From: UTCHB3 sp964625575
Lineage (GTDB): Bacteria; Bacteroidota; Ignavibacteria; Ignavibacteriales; Ignavibacteriaceae
Length of the DNA stretch: 64,000 nucleotides
Assembly (NCBI GenBank): GCA_964625575.1
Contig: CAZVBQ010000002.1
Coordinates: 310,001 to 374,000, forward strand
Direction: 5' to 3'
Part shown: in pieces, positions 26,284 through 34,256 of the stretch
How positions within the stretch are numbered: the stretch's first letter is position 1
How the letters are laid out: each line of letters starts with the position of its first letter
The notes under the pieces: generated by a model
Database searches by the model: none
Told to the model about the DNA's origin: nothing
What the model saw: only the letters and a program-made list of their open reading frames with translations
Translations under genes and position numbers: made by a program

Positions 26284-28137
26284 ATGTTCCGCTTGAAATG
26301 GAATTATTTTACCCTGTCCCTTCTTTTGCCGTTCATCGCGTCCGGGCAAAATGGTGACAGCATGAAGGTTTACTGGTTCGATCCCGTTGACATAACGGGG
26401 AAGAAAATGGAGCTTTACAGCAATTCCCTTACCATTCAGAGGGATAATCTCGAGAACCTCCTCGCTTATGGAGGGATCTCACTCATCAAGAAAGGCGTTT
26501 TCTTCGCTCAGGATGTTTATTCCGACGGTCTGAAGAAAGGCGATATCAACATTGTTATCGACGGTGAAAGATTTCACCCGGCCTGTGTTAACCGAATGGA
26601 TGCTCCTGTTTCGAGGATCAACCCGCTTGATATGGAGACACTCGAGTTGATGAAAGGCTCAAGCGCGCTTCAGTCTGGTCTGGGTGGCGTCATCTCACTA
26701 CACCGGAAGAGGCCCGGTAAAGAGCCATTCATTCTCGCGAGCGCGGGAGGTGTCGCCGGTGCTTCATCGGCACTCGATCTTTCTGTCGCGGGTGGGTTGA
26801 AGGATAATCGCCTTTCGCTGCACTTCGCAAAGGGTACTCCCTACACAAACGGCGACGGTAAGGCTTTCAACGAGCTTTACGGTTACAGGGACAACTACAA
26901 CTTCACCCTTGCCGAAGTGTCATATCAGGGTGAGGTGGACGACTGGAAGTATGGCGCCTCGGTTGCTTATACAGAGAACATAACCTTCCCTTATCTTCAG
27001 ATGGATGAGAGGTTCAACCGTCTTTTCAGCGCCAATGTTTCATACAAGGGCCACAAGATCTACGCCAACTACACCAGCCACCTGATGAACAACGATCTCC
27101 GGGTTTCGATGATGCAGATGGAGACAGATGCCAGAAACTTTACCATCGGAGTCGTCGGCAGTTTCTATGAAGCTTACTTCAGGAAGTGGAACTCTGATAA
27201 CTTCATCAAGATGCCCGCAATGCTGATCAACAATGCCCTGATGCCGGGGGTTAACCAGTATTTCGCGTCACTTTCGCGTCAGATAAAGACGGGTGAATTC
27301 ACTTTCAGCGGCAAGGCGGGGGTTTCATACTTCAACCTTGACAAAGAAGAAGTGAAAACCTACTACCAGCGCGTGTGGAGCGACCCCAAGATAACGGCCT
27401 TCTTCCCGGTTGTGGGCTTAAGCGCGGCATACTCACAGGCGATCGGTTCTGAATTTGCTTTCGGCGTTATGGCGGAAGCAGCAGCGGAACTTCCCGAGAC
27501 CGAGGCGCTTTTTGTCGCGGTCAGAAGGGCGCCATCGGGTTCTTCATGGGTGGGTAATCCTAATCTTGAGCAGCCGTTGAAAGCCGGTTTGAGGGCTACA
27601 CTTCTGACCAAGATAGCGAGATTGGAGTTCTATGCCAATCATGTTTCGAACTTCGTCTATCTCGACCGTAAGGCTGCCGGTGGAACGAACTTCGTAACCT
27701 ACCGGAACATCAACGCGATGATAGCGGGGGCAAACTTCGCGTTGGAGTATAAATTCATCGATATTCTTGCATCATACACATGGGCAGAGAACAGAAGTGA
27801 CGCCACTCCGCTTGCAGAGATCATGCCGTTGAGGGTGGTTACAAAACTTACTTCACCCAAATGGATGGATATGGTCTTCTTTGTACGACATACATGGTCG
27901 GATGGACAGACGAGAGTTGATGCCGCAGTAAGCGAGACTGTTACAGCGGCTTGGAATCGTCTCGACGCGGGTCTTTCAGGTGAGTTCAGAGGAATAAAAG
28001 CTTCACTCGAAGTTGAGAACATCACTAATGCCAACTATCAGTCGCACCTTTCGTTTTTCCGGGATCCATTCAAAGCCGGCTTCAAGGTTTATGAACCGGG
28101 GATGATGGTAAGACTTAATTTTGGGTACGGGATTTAA
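26284..28137 (+). CDS. TonB-dependent outer-membrane receptor
   Basis: A 617-residue receptor that would import a ligand across the outer membrane using TonB energy. After the signal segment comes the plug domain (NLENLLAYGGISLIKKG, IVIDGERFHPACVNRMD with a Cys, METLELMKGSSALQSGLGGVISL), then a beta-barrel with repeated aromatic strands, ending MVRLNFGYGI. The plug contains Cys and Met residues in the place where the ligand-sensing loop often lies. The upstream Cys-motif protein makes a metal, perhaps copper, a reasonable ligand; this is inference. No carboxypeptidase-like N-terminal extension. Confidence 0.85.
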   Translation: MFRLKWNYFTLSLLLPFIASGQNGDSMKVYWFDPVDITGKKMELYSNSLTIQRDNLENLLAYGGISLIKKGVFFAQDVYSDGLKKGDINIVIDGERFHPACVNRMDAPVSRINPLDMETLELMKGSSALQSGLGGVISLHRKRPGKEPFILASAGGVAGASSALDLSVAGGLKDNRLSLHFAKGTPYTNGDGKAFNELYGYRDNYNFTLAEVSYQGEVDDWKYGASVAYTENITFPYLQMDERFNRLFSANVSYKGHKIYANYTSHLMNNDLRVSMMQMETDARNFTIGVVGSFYEAYFRKWNSDNFIKMPAMLINNALMPGVNQYFASLSRQIKTGEFTFSGKAGVSYFNLDKEEVKTYYQRVWSDPKITAFFPVVGLSAAYSQAIGSEFAFGVMAEAAAELPETEALFVAVRRAPSGSSWVGNPNLEQPLKAGLRATLLTKIARLEFYANHVSNFVYLDRKAAGGTNFVTYRNINAMIAGANFALEYKFIDILASYTWAENRSDATPLAEIMPLRVVTKLTSPKWMDMVFFVRHTWSDGQTRVDAAVSETVTAAWNRLDAGLSGEFRGIKASLEVENITNANYQSHLSFFRDPFKAGFKVYEPGMMVRLNFGYGI

Positions 28138-28145
28138 TTTCTCGA

Positions 28146-28192
28146 ACCTCTCACCCCTTAATCCCCTCTCTCCTTTCCAAGGCGAGAGGGGA
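28146..28192. repeat. CCCCTCTC palindromic dispersed repeat, copy 1
   Basis: TCCCCTCTC (28162-28170) and GAGAGGGGA (28184-28192) are perfect arms, preceded by ACCTCTCACCCCTT. A second copy of the same unit, in reverse orientation, lies at 41211-41258. Sits just after a TonB receptor gene and could act as a transcript end. Confidence 0.6.
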
Positions 28193-28200
28193 GACGGCTG

Positions 28201-28316
28201 AAGAAAAAGCGCTGAATTCCCGGAGTCTGCGCTAAAGGGAAAATAACTCGCTTCGCTCAGACACATTTTCCCTTTCACGCTCCGACTACCGTGAATTCTT
28301 ATCCGCGCTTTTTCTT
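28201..28316. repeat. 116-bp near-perfect palindrome between convergent genes
   Basis: AAGAAAAAGCGC (28201-28212) pairs exactly with GCGCTTTTTCTT (28305-28316). Inside, GAATTC, CGG.AGTC, GCG and AAAGGGAAAAT on the left pair with the matching segments on the right, leaving a loop of about 20 bases. It lies between the TonB receptor (plus) and the YeeE/rhodanese gene (minus). The 75 bases beyond it hold only a short word-like repeat tract (28364-28396). Confidence 0.75.
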
Positions 28317-28363
28317 AGGCCGATCCCACCTAAGGTTTGTGCCAAACGATTCAGCATTCAGCC

Positions 28364-28396
28364 ATAATACCTAATACCTAACACTTAACACCTAGC
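28364..28396. repeat. Short-period degenerate repeat tract
   Basis: TAATACCTAATACCTAACACTTAACACC is built from near-copies of an eight-base word. It belongs with similar tracts at 32681, 46969, 51735, 59301 and 59426. It follows TTCAGCATTCAGCCAT, whose reverse complement is matched at about 51000. Confidence 0.5.
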
Positions 28397-29576
28397 ATCC
28401 CCCAATCACTCTTGTGGATTTCTTCTTGGGTGCTGCTGATTTCTTGGCGGCGGCGATGAGAGCAGGTAGTTGCTTGGCGGCACGGACGCGGAAAATGTGA
28501 GTGTCTTTTTCCTGACGGGTTACAGGTTCTTTCACGGCTTTGTAGTTGAGGATATCTTTTTTGAATGAAGTCAGACCACCTTCAAGCACCGCGAAATTGT
28601 GATAGCCGAGTCCGGAGGCGATGAATGCTGCCTTCCGCTCTTCTGATTCGTTATTGGCGATGAAGACTGTGTACTTGTTTTTAAGCGCGAGTACCTTGTG
28701 GGCATCCTTCCCGAACAACTCATCGAAAGACATGTTGGTTGAGCCGGGGAGGGAGAATTTCTCAAATTCCTTCGCGGATCTGAGATCGATCACCTGGAGC
28801 TTTTTGTCTTTGTCGAGGAGTCTGAAAGCGAGTTCATCGACGGTCATGGTATTAGCTGGTTTCGAAGTGGCGGCCGCTGTGGCATCTGCCAGCAATTCTG
28901 TTCTTCTTTCGGGCATGAAGAGTGTGAAGAACCCGATAGCAAACAGGGTAAGACCGAGCCCGACATAGAGCTTTTTCGGCTGCAATTCGGGGTTGTCTTT
29001 TTTGTTTACTTTCTTCTCGACCCAGGTGGTGAACCAGAACGCGCCCACTGCCATCGCTGTCATTCCGAAAGCAAACAGTCCTTGTGAAGTGCCGGTGAGG
29101 TCGTAGATCGTTACAAGTCCGAGATTGTTTGCTTTGTAGAGCCCTTCGAACATGGGGTAACCCTCTGCAAAAATGAAGACGCCGATAAATCCACCAAGAA
29201 CAAATACCATGGCATCGATCTTTCCGATCGCCGCGGCGCAGACGCTGGTACCGGGGCAGAATCCTCCGATCACGAAGCCGAGCCCCATTATAAGTCCGCC
29301 TACAATAGCTGACCATACGAACAAAGGATTGACGTAGATAAGGCTTAAGTCAAGCAATCCAAAATGACCGAGGGCTACAACTCCGATCATCGCGGTGATA
29401 CCCGCGGTGAAGAATACGCGGAGAACGGTGAAATCGTATCCGTAAAAAAGTCCGACAAGCTTCTTTGATGTCGAAAAGCCCGCCTGCTCAAGTATGAAGC
29501 CGAATCCAATTCCGATCAGAATTGCGACAACAAAGTTAAGTTCGTTTCCAATGAAGTCAGGTACTAACGGTCCCAT
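28392..29576 (-). CDS. YeeE/YedE-family transporter fused to a Cys-less rhodanese domain
   Basis: A 394-residue inner-membrane protein. Residues 1 to about 230 contain the YeeE/YedE (DUF395) sulfur-transport half, with the conserved Cys motif GGFCPGTSVCAAAIGK. Residues about 270-360 form a rhodanese-like domain (VIDLRSAKEFEKFSLPGS) but the catalytic loop reads FIANNESEER, with no Cys in the position that should carry sulfur. The C-terminus is Lys/Ala-rich. The domain may bind but not transfer sulfur. It is the last gene of a four-gene minus-strand operon whose first gene is an octaheme tetrathionate-reductase-family cytochrome; the upstream gene supplies the other YeeE/YedE half. The likely cargo is thiosulfate or a related sulfur compound. 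Confidence 0.85.
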   Translation of the reverse strand: MGPLVPDFIGNELNFVVAILIGIGFGFILEQAGFSTSKKLVGLFYGYDFTVLRVFFTAGITAMIGVVALGHFGLLDLSLIYVNPLFVWSAIVGGLIMGLGFVIGGFCPGTSVCAAAIGKIDAMVFVLGGFIGVFIFAEGYPMFEGLYKANNLGLVTIYDLTGTSQGLFAFGMTAMAVGAFWFTTWVEKKVNKKDNPELQPKKLYVGLGLTLFAIGFFTLFMPERRTELLADATAAATSKPANTMTVDELAFRLLDKDKKLQVIDLRSAKEFEKFSLPGSTNMSFDELFGKDAHKVLALKNKYTVFIANNESEERKAAFIASGLGYHNFAVLEGGLTSFKKDILNYKAVKEPVTRQEKDTHIFRVRAAKQLPALIAAAKKSAAPKKKSTRVIGGC

Positions 29577-30103
29577 TAGTTACCTCCCTGAAGCCATAGT
29601 TTACGGAAGAACCAGGCAAAGGCGTAAGCCCCGCCGAAAATCGCGAACATGGTGATCAAGCCTCCGGCTGAAAGCACAGCCATTCCGCTTAGAGCGGCAC
29701 CACTGGTGCAGCCGCGGCCGAGTTGAGAGCCGAGCCCGAATAGCGCTCCGCCGATCAGAGCCGTCACAATTCTGGTTTTGGAGGAGACGGTTGGAATCTT
29801 TTCAAGCGTTAAGTTGAGCCTGTTTGATACAAGACCTGAGATAAAAGCTCCGACAATTACACCGAGAACTTCGAAAACCAGCCAGTTCTTAAGGGGGTTG
29901 TTTTCATGTTCTTTCATGTACTCGCTGTAGAATTTTGAGTCCTGAATGTGAGTGGGAGCCACGGCGGAAACGGTGGCGACAACTCCGCTTTTTACGGCGC
30001 CACTCGCTCCGAGGCCTCTGCCCGTAACGAAAATGGTCACCAGAAGGAGCAGACCCAGGAAGAAGCCTGCCAGATATGGGTTCATATATTTTGTTTCGTT
30101 CAT
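29576..30103 (-). CDS. YeeE/YedE-family sulfur transport protein, short half
   Basis: A 175-residue membrane protein from the ATG at 30103 (GAGG upstream; a TTG four codons earlier is less likely). The YeeE/YedE motif GSQLGRGCTSGAALSGMAVLSAGG region holds the conserved Cys. The split into a short and a long half, encoded in order and sharing one base (TAATG), is common in this family and implies a heteromeric transporter. The N-terminus has one more membrane span (YLAGFFLGLLLLVTIFVTG). Confidence 0.85.
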   Translation of the reverse strand: MNETKYMNPYLAGFFLGLLLLVTIFVTGRGLGASGAVKSGVVATVSAVAPTHIQDSKFYSEYMKEHENNPLKNWLVFEVLGVIVGAFISGLVSNRLNLTLEKIPTVSSKTRIVTALIGGALFGLGSQLGRGCTSGAALSGMAVLSAGGLITMFAIFGGAYAFAWFFRKLWLQGGN

Positions 30104-30111
30104 TTCAATCC

Positions 30112-30786
30112 TCAATTCCCGGTTTTTGCCGGTTCTGCCGGCACTTCAGTGGTGGAGTTTTTAAATTTATCTTCGGAATCGTCTTCAAGTTCTTCGTAGC
30201 CGGTTATCATTGCCTTGAGGTTTGTTGTAGGCTTGTGTCCGGTTGTTATAAGGTAGAGGTGCACTACGATAAAAGCTATCAGCGCGAAAGCTCCTGCGGT
30301 GTGGAAGAGAGCTATCGGCTCAACACTCGTGAGGTCAAGTCCGGCGACACCTCCCTTTTGCGGGTATCGGTAAAACATGTAGAGCAAGCCTGAGATCACC
30401 ATTACGGGTATCACGAGAAGTTTAAGCGCCAGATAAACCAGACGCTGAAGCGGGTTCAGTTTGCTGAGTACCGTTTTCTTTGTGGGATGTGGCGCGTTTC
30501 TGAAAATACCGATCAAATAGAAGTTGATCTGCGCCCTGATGTTGGTAAAAGTGGGAAGATACTGCTTCCACTCACCGGTTGAGAAGTGCCAGAAGATCGC
30601 GAAAGCGATGAGCACAATAAACGCGTAAGCGGCTATGTTATGGTAAGCTACTGCATTTTCATAACCGAAAAATTTTATTGATCCATGCACTTCGAAACCG
30701 GTAGCGGCGAGGAAGAATATCAGAAATGCCTGGGTCCAGTGCCAAAAGCGCTCGAATGACCTGTAGATATAAACCTGTTTTTTCAT
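30112..30786 (-). CDS. Cytochrome b (thiosulfate reductase/Ni-Fe hydrogenase b-subunit-like)
   Basis: A 224-residue di-heme type membrane cytochrome that would link the quinone pool to the octaheme cytochrome. Start chosen at ATG 30786 (MKKQVYIYRSFERFWHWTQAF), which overlaps the upstream stop as ATGA; the longer frame upstream is an artefact. Four membrane spans carry His residues suited to heme ligation: FWHWTQAFLIFFLAATGFEVHG, AYHNIAAYAFIVLIAFAIFWHF, and the last span with FHTAGAFALIAFIVVHLYLITTGH. The C-terminal 30 residues are acidic and soluble. Confidence 0.9.
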   Translation of the reverse strand: MKKQVYIYRSFERFWHWTQAFLIFFLAATGFEVHGSIKFFGYENAVAYHNIAAYAFIVLIAFAIFWHFSTGEWKQYLPTFTNIRAQINFYLIGIFRNAPHPTKKTVLSKLNPLQRLVYLALKLLVIPVMVISGLLYMFYRYPQKGGVAGLDLTSVEPIALFHTAGAFALIAFIVVHLYLITTGHKPTTNLKAMITGYEELEDDSEDKFKNSTTEVPAEPAKTGN

Positions 30787-32360
30787 TTTACGGCTCCTTT
30801 CTTGCGCTTTCTTGATGAGTACACCCTGGCTGAACCGTGGGCAAAAATACCGATTATGCTTAGGACAATAACCCAATTCCCGGCGGTGTCTATCAATGGT
30901 GAATAGTCGCGAGCCGGCATGTAAAAGTCGTTCAAACCCGCGAGTCTGCTTTCGTTCCGAGTGTGGCACTCGGTGCAGGTTACGGTCTGATTCTTTGGCG
31001 CGACCATGTGGTTAACGGGCCAGGTCATTTCGGTTTTGATAAATGAATATTGACCACTAAAAGGGAGGCCAACCTCTTCCATACCGACCTTCGAGGCGCG
31101 AACCCAGTCGAAATCTTTCCAGAAAGCACCCTCGCCTTTTTCGTCAGCGAAGAGTTTGGGCTGGATCAGCATTTTGGTTACGGGGTCGAAAGGCTGCCTC
31201 GCCCTGTGTATCTTCACGGGGATGATCTTCGAGTCGGGATCGGCATATGAACCGTTCAGAGTGTTGATCTGCAGGGCTTTCGAAGTGTCGCTTACTGTGT
31301 CACCGAGGAGGTAGTGATCGGCTGTACCGTTGAACCAGATATATTCCGGTTTCAGATTTTTGCCCCAGGTGAAGGAGCCTTTAATTGAGAGATAAGTGTG
31401 GTTGCCGTCTTTATCATCGATCTCGAACGGTTCGCCGTCCTTCAGTTTGCCGGCGGTTGACCAGTCCCAATCCGTCTTAGTGGCGTTCACTTTGGCGTAG
31501 GTTGGGATGTGGCACGTCTGGCATGCGACTTTCATCGTGTGTTCGTTAAGAATTGCCGACTCGTGCGGTGCCTCGGTGTGACACTGTTCGCATGAAGACC
31601 TGTCGCGGTTCATCGAAGAGAGCGAGTACATCTTTCCCTTCATCTTGTGGTTCTCAGCAGTGTGGCAATCGACGCAAGCAAGGTTTGCTCCTTCCACAGC
31701 CATGTGAACATCGATATCTTTCGAGGGTTCGAACATTGCTTTTTCGAGGTCACCATGTTTTACGTTGTTACCTCCGCCGCCGTAGAAGTGGCAAACCCCG
31801 CAGTTGGAGCGTTTTGGTTTACTTACGCTCATGGCGACAACGCCAAGGTTAACCTTCGGGTCGGGGGCTCCCGCCATTTCGGCACCTTTCGCGTATGTTT
31901 CCGAATTGTCGTGGCAAACGAGGCAGTCGATGTTTGTTGAATCGGTAAGTGCCTTCATGTCGCTGGTGATGCCGAAACCGATGTGGCACTTCGCGCAGCT
32001 TTTTTCGTTACCTTCAACTCCGATACAGAAGTTGTTGATGGCATTGTGTTTTCCGATGTGGATTATTCCGCGACCTTTCACGTATTCTTCCCTTTGCCAG
32101 TTCCAGTGACTCGACTGCATCACTTCCTTGTGCCTTTCGGTATGGCAGGTGATACATTCTTTTGTCACTTCTCTGGCGTTGGTAAATCTTTTCTGAAGTA
32201 CAGGAAATTTTGAGTGGTCAACGGAGGGTATATGCTTTTGTGTGTATTTTTCCTTCAATTGTGAGGTCAGGCTCTGAGGTATCTCATTGGGTCTGAGAAA
32301 CAATATCACGCTTATAACGGTAAGGAAAAAAACAACCAGTAATACGACTATTTTTTTCAT
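30783..32360 (-). CDS. Octaheme c-type cytochrome, tetrathionate reductase family
   Basis: A 525-residue multiheme protein with an N-terminal export anchor (KKIVVLLVVFFLTVISVILFL) and eight CxxCH heme sites: CITCH, CAKCH, CLVCH, CGVCH, CVDCH, CEQCH, CQTCH and CTECH. Eight hemes, the length and the residues around them fit the octaheme tetrathionate reductase (OTR) family, which reduces tetrathionate and can also act on nitrite or hydroxylamine in vitro. A C-terminal membrane span (NWVIVLSIIGIFAHG) holds it near the b-type partner encoded next. First gene of the operon; directly upstream is the scaffold gap, so its promoter region is poorly resolved. Confidence 0.92.
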   Translation of the reverse strand: MKKIVVLLVVFFLTVISVILFLRPNEIPQSLTSQLKEKYTQKHIPSVDHSKFPVLQKRFTNAREVTKECITCHTERHKEVMQSSHWNWQREEYVKGRGIIHIGKHNAINNFCIGVEGNEKSCAKCHIGFGITSDMKALTDSTNIDCLVCHDNSETYAKGAEMAGAPDPKVNLGVVAMSVSKPKRSNCGVCHFYGGGGNNVKHGDLEKAMFEPSKDIDVHMAVEGANLACVDCHTAENHKMKGKMYSLSSMNRDRSSCEQCHTEAPHESAILNEHTMKVACQTCHIPTYAKVNATKTDWDWSTAGKLKDGEPFEIDDKDGNHTYLSIKGSFTWGKNLKPEYIWFNGTADHYLLGDTVSDTSKALQINTLNGSYADPDSKIIPVKIHRARQPFDPVTKMLIQPKLFADEKGEGAFWKDFDWVRASKVGMEEVGLPFSGQYSFIKTEMTWPVNHMVAPKNQTVTCTECHTRNESRLAGLNDFYMPARDYSPLIDTAGNWVIVLSIIGIFAHGSARVYSSRKRKKGAVK

Positions 32361-32429
32361 GGTATGCTACTATTTCAGTGTCTAAAACTAAAATTTATTT
32401 TATACCCTAAAATAAATTCCGGTGCTAAA

Positions 32430-32484
32430 TTGAGCAAGAAAAATCGCCACAGTTATAAAATATTTTACTATAATTATACGGTTT
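32430..32484 (+). repeat. 55-mer, left copy, at the scaffold gap
   Basis: Starts TTGAGCAAGAAAAATCGCCA and ends TTATACGGTTT, running up to the first N. Identical to 32585-32639. Confidence 0.95.
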
Positions 32485-32584
32485 NNNNNNNNNNNNNNNN
32501 NNNNNNNNNNNNNNNNNNNNNNNNNNNNNNNNNNNNNNNNNNNNNNNNNNNNNNNNNNNNNNNNNNNNNNNNNNNNNNNNNNNN
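32485..32584. other. Scaffold gap of exactly 100 N
   Basis: The round length indicates a placeholder of unknown size inserted by scaffolding, not a measured gap. Identical 55-base ends on each side argue that the contigs overlap by one k-mer. Confidence 0.98.
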
Positions 32585-32639
32585 TTGAGCAAGAAAAATC
32601 GCCACAGTTATAAAATATTTTACTATAATTATACGGTTT
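32585..32639 (+). repeat. 55-mer, right copy, at the scaffold gap
   Basis: Exact copy of 32430-32484, beginning at the first base after the N run. Confidence 0.95.
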
Positions 32640-32680
32640 TGGAATAATAACGGTGGGGGTGCGTTGTCCGGGGTTGGGTA

Positions 32681-32795
32681 GTGAGTAGTGAGTGGCGAGT
32701 AGCGAGGATTCGTTGCCGGTTGCGCGTTGCCCGGATGGGGTGGTGAGTAGTGAGTGGCGAGTAGCGAGGATTCGTTGCCGGTTGCGCGTTGCCCG
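32681..32795. repeat. Tandem duplication, period 62
   Basis: The unit begins GTGAGTAGTGAGTGGCGAGT at 32681 and again at 32743; about 53 bases are identical (through TGCGCGTTGCCCG). The first 27 bases are themselves built from seven-to-eight-base near-repeats. Only two units, with no spacers, so not a CRISPR. Confidence 0.85.
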
Positions 32796-32830
32796 TTGCC
32801 TGGGATATCTATCCATGATTAAGGTTCAAT

Positions 32831-33000
32831 TAAACCACAAAGCCCACAGAGCCCACTGAGGAAGAAAATAGCACACGGATAAACACGGATTAGACAAATT
32901 GACGAGGATCATTAAAATACATTCTGCGTTTATCCGTTAAATCCGTGTGTATCTGCGTTCCTAAAACGCTCTCTGTGCTCTCTGTGCGCTCGCTGGTTTT
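32831..33000. repeat. Imperfect inverted repeat (CACAGAG/CACGGAT words)
   Basis: The left arm AAACCACAAAGCCCACAGAGCC...CACACGGATAAACACGGAT matches, in reverse complement, the right arm ATCCGTTAAATCCGTGTG...CTCTGTGCTCTCTGTGCGCTCGCTGGTTT. Arms are about 60-70 bases with several mismatches. Confidence 0.6.
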
Positions 33001-33020
33001 ATAAACCGTCCTTCGGGCAC

Positions 33021-34256
33021 CTAAGCAACAAAAAAATCGGAGGCTTTCGCGAAGACCGTATCAAACCCTGCATCCACCTTATCCTTGATCCTGGTGAGGG
33101 TGGGGAAGGGGTTCTCGTGTGTGTATTCGTAATCGAGAACCACTGTGTCGAAAGCGATTGTTTTTGGGTGATCACTCACGAGGCACTCTTTTATTGCCCA
33201 GGGTGGCATCACGAGATCTTTATCAAGAGCGATGCCATAGATACGATCACGTATTTTGGCGAGGTGCCGCTTGCGGGCTACAAGTCCGGCATCATGGGAG
33301 AGCATTGCCTTGAAGAGAAATGTTTCACCCGCGTCGGGACTGAAAAGCGTCCTCAGCCTGTCATCCGTGGTGAGATTCTGGTCGAGGCGGTGGACGTAGA
33401 AATCTTTCAGCGCTTCGGCGGCTTCACTGTCGAGGATGTATTTATTTGTCGGTTCCATCCTGTCAAGCGTGGTACCGCCGCAGAAAAGTACACATTTTGA
33501 GCTGTTAAAGAGTCCGAGAGGATTGCTCATCATCATTATCTGCGCGATGAAGGCGCCGATCGAGTAGCCGAAAATGTTGAGTTTTGTGCCCGGTTTCAGT
33601 CCGGTAATCTCACCTTCCTGAGCCATCTGGGCGAGTTTTGTGATATCATAGATGGTCTGTAAACCGGAGTAAACGAACCTCTGTGGCACGAATTGGAGGC
33701 GCGAAGAGATGGCAGCGTTAACAGGGCTCGACATCTCGACTCCCGGAAGAAGCACTTTACGCTCGTTCGATATCTCTTTCATCAGGCGGAAATCAGACCA
33801 ACACTTCGGAGCCCTGTGCATGTGAAACGCGTGGGGGAAGAGAATTACCGGCTGCCCTGTCAGTTTCACCAACCTGTGCGCCCAGGGAAGGTATTTCTCC
33901 CAGCCTCGCTCATTCAGTCCGTGAAGAAGGAGAATGGCCGTACCGGAATCAGCAGTGTTTTTATCGCTCATCATTGAGAAAGTGAAGGAATTGTTCTCCT
34001 CCACGGTGCTGTCGGGCACGTTCAGACGCTTCATCAGGTAGCGGTCGGAGAACTGATTCTGCGAGAGGTAATACTTCATAAGCGCCTTTACTAATGGGTT
34101 GAGCTCTGAATATTCATCTCCTTCAGGGAAGGTGTTCGATGTGTCGCTGGTGAAGGGGTGGTTGGTTATTTTTACGTCGTGAGCGCTGATATCGATCGTT
34201 GGATCACAAGTATTAAAATGTTCTTTTAGATTCGAGTAAAGTTCAAGGAATCTCAT
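33021..34256 (-). CDS. Alpha/beta-hydrolase-like protein of unknown substrate
   Basis: A 411-residue cytoplasmic protein (no signal peptide). The start is ATG 34256 (MRFLELYS), overlapping the MerR-type regulator stop as ATGA; the longer frame is antisense-like and not used. Alpha/beta-hydrolase hallmarks: LLLHGLNERGW as the oxyanion-side turn, then PVILFPHAFHMHRAP and the nucleophile elbow FGYSIGAF (GxSxG). A later YEYTHENPFP could position the His. The N-terminal 100 residues have no recognisable fold. Translational coupling suggests that the regulator controls this gene and possibly responds to its substrate or product. Exact activity unknown. Confidence 0.75.
   Translation of the reverse strand: MRFLELYSNLKEHFNTCDPTIDISAHDVKITNHPFTSDTSNTFPEGDEYSELNPLVKALMKYYLSQNQFSDRYLMKRLNVPDSTVEENNSFTFSMMSDKNTADSGTAILLLHGLNERGWEKYLPWAHRLVKLTGQPVILFPHAFHMHRAPKCWSDFRLMKEISNERKVLLPGVEMSSPVNAAISSRLQFVPQRFVYSGLQTIYDITKLAQMAQEGEITGLKPGTKLNIFGYSIGAFIAQIMMMSNPLGLFNSSKCVLFCGGTTLDRMEPTNKYILDSEAAEALKDFYVHRLDQNLTTDDRLRTLFSPDAGETFLFKAMLSHDAGLVARKRHLAKIRDRIYGIALDKDLVMPPWAIKECLVSDHPKTIAFDTVVLDYEYTHENPFPTLTRIKDKVDAGFDTVFAKASDFFVA

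Larger units (their letters stand above)
32361..33020. other. 660-base gene-free spacer with gap and repeats
   Basis: Holds a scaffold gap flanked by identical 55-mers, a 62-base tandem duplication and an imperfect inverted repeat, each listed separately. I see no credible gene, RNA or terminator with a T tract here. The promoter of the octaheme operon should lie at about 32361-32430. Confidence 0.7.

Noticed and set aside
32681..32795. Possible CRISPR array
   Set aside because: Two direct units only, no unique spacers, no cas genes.
32400..32816. A frame crossing the N gap and the tandem repeat
   Set aside because: Produced by Ns and repeats; no coding pattern.
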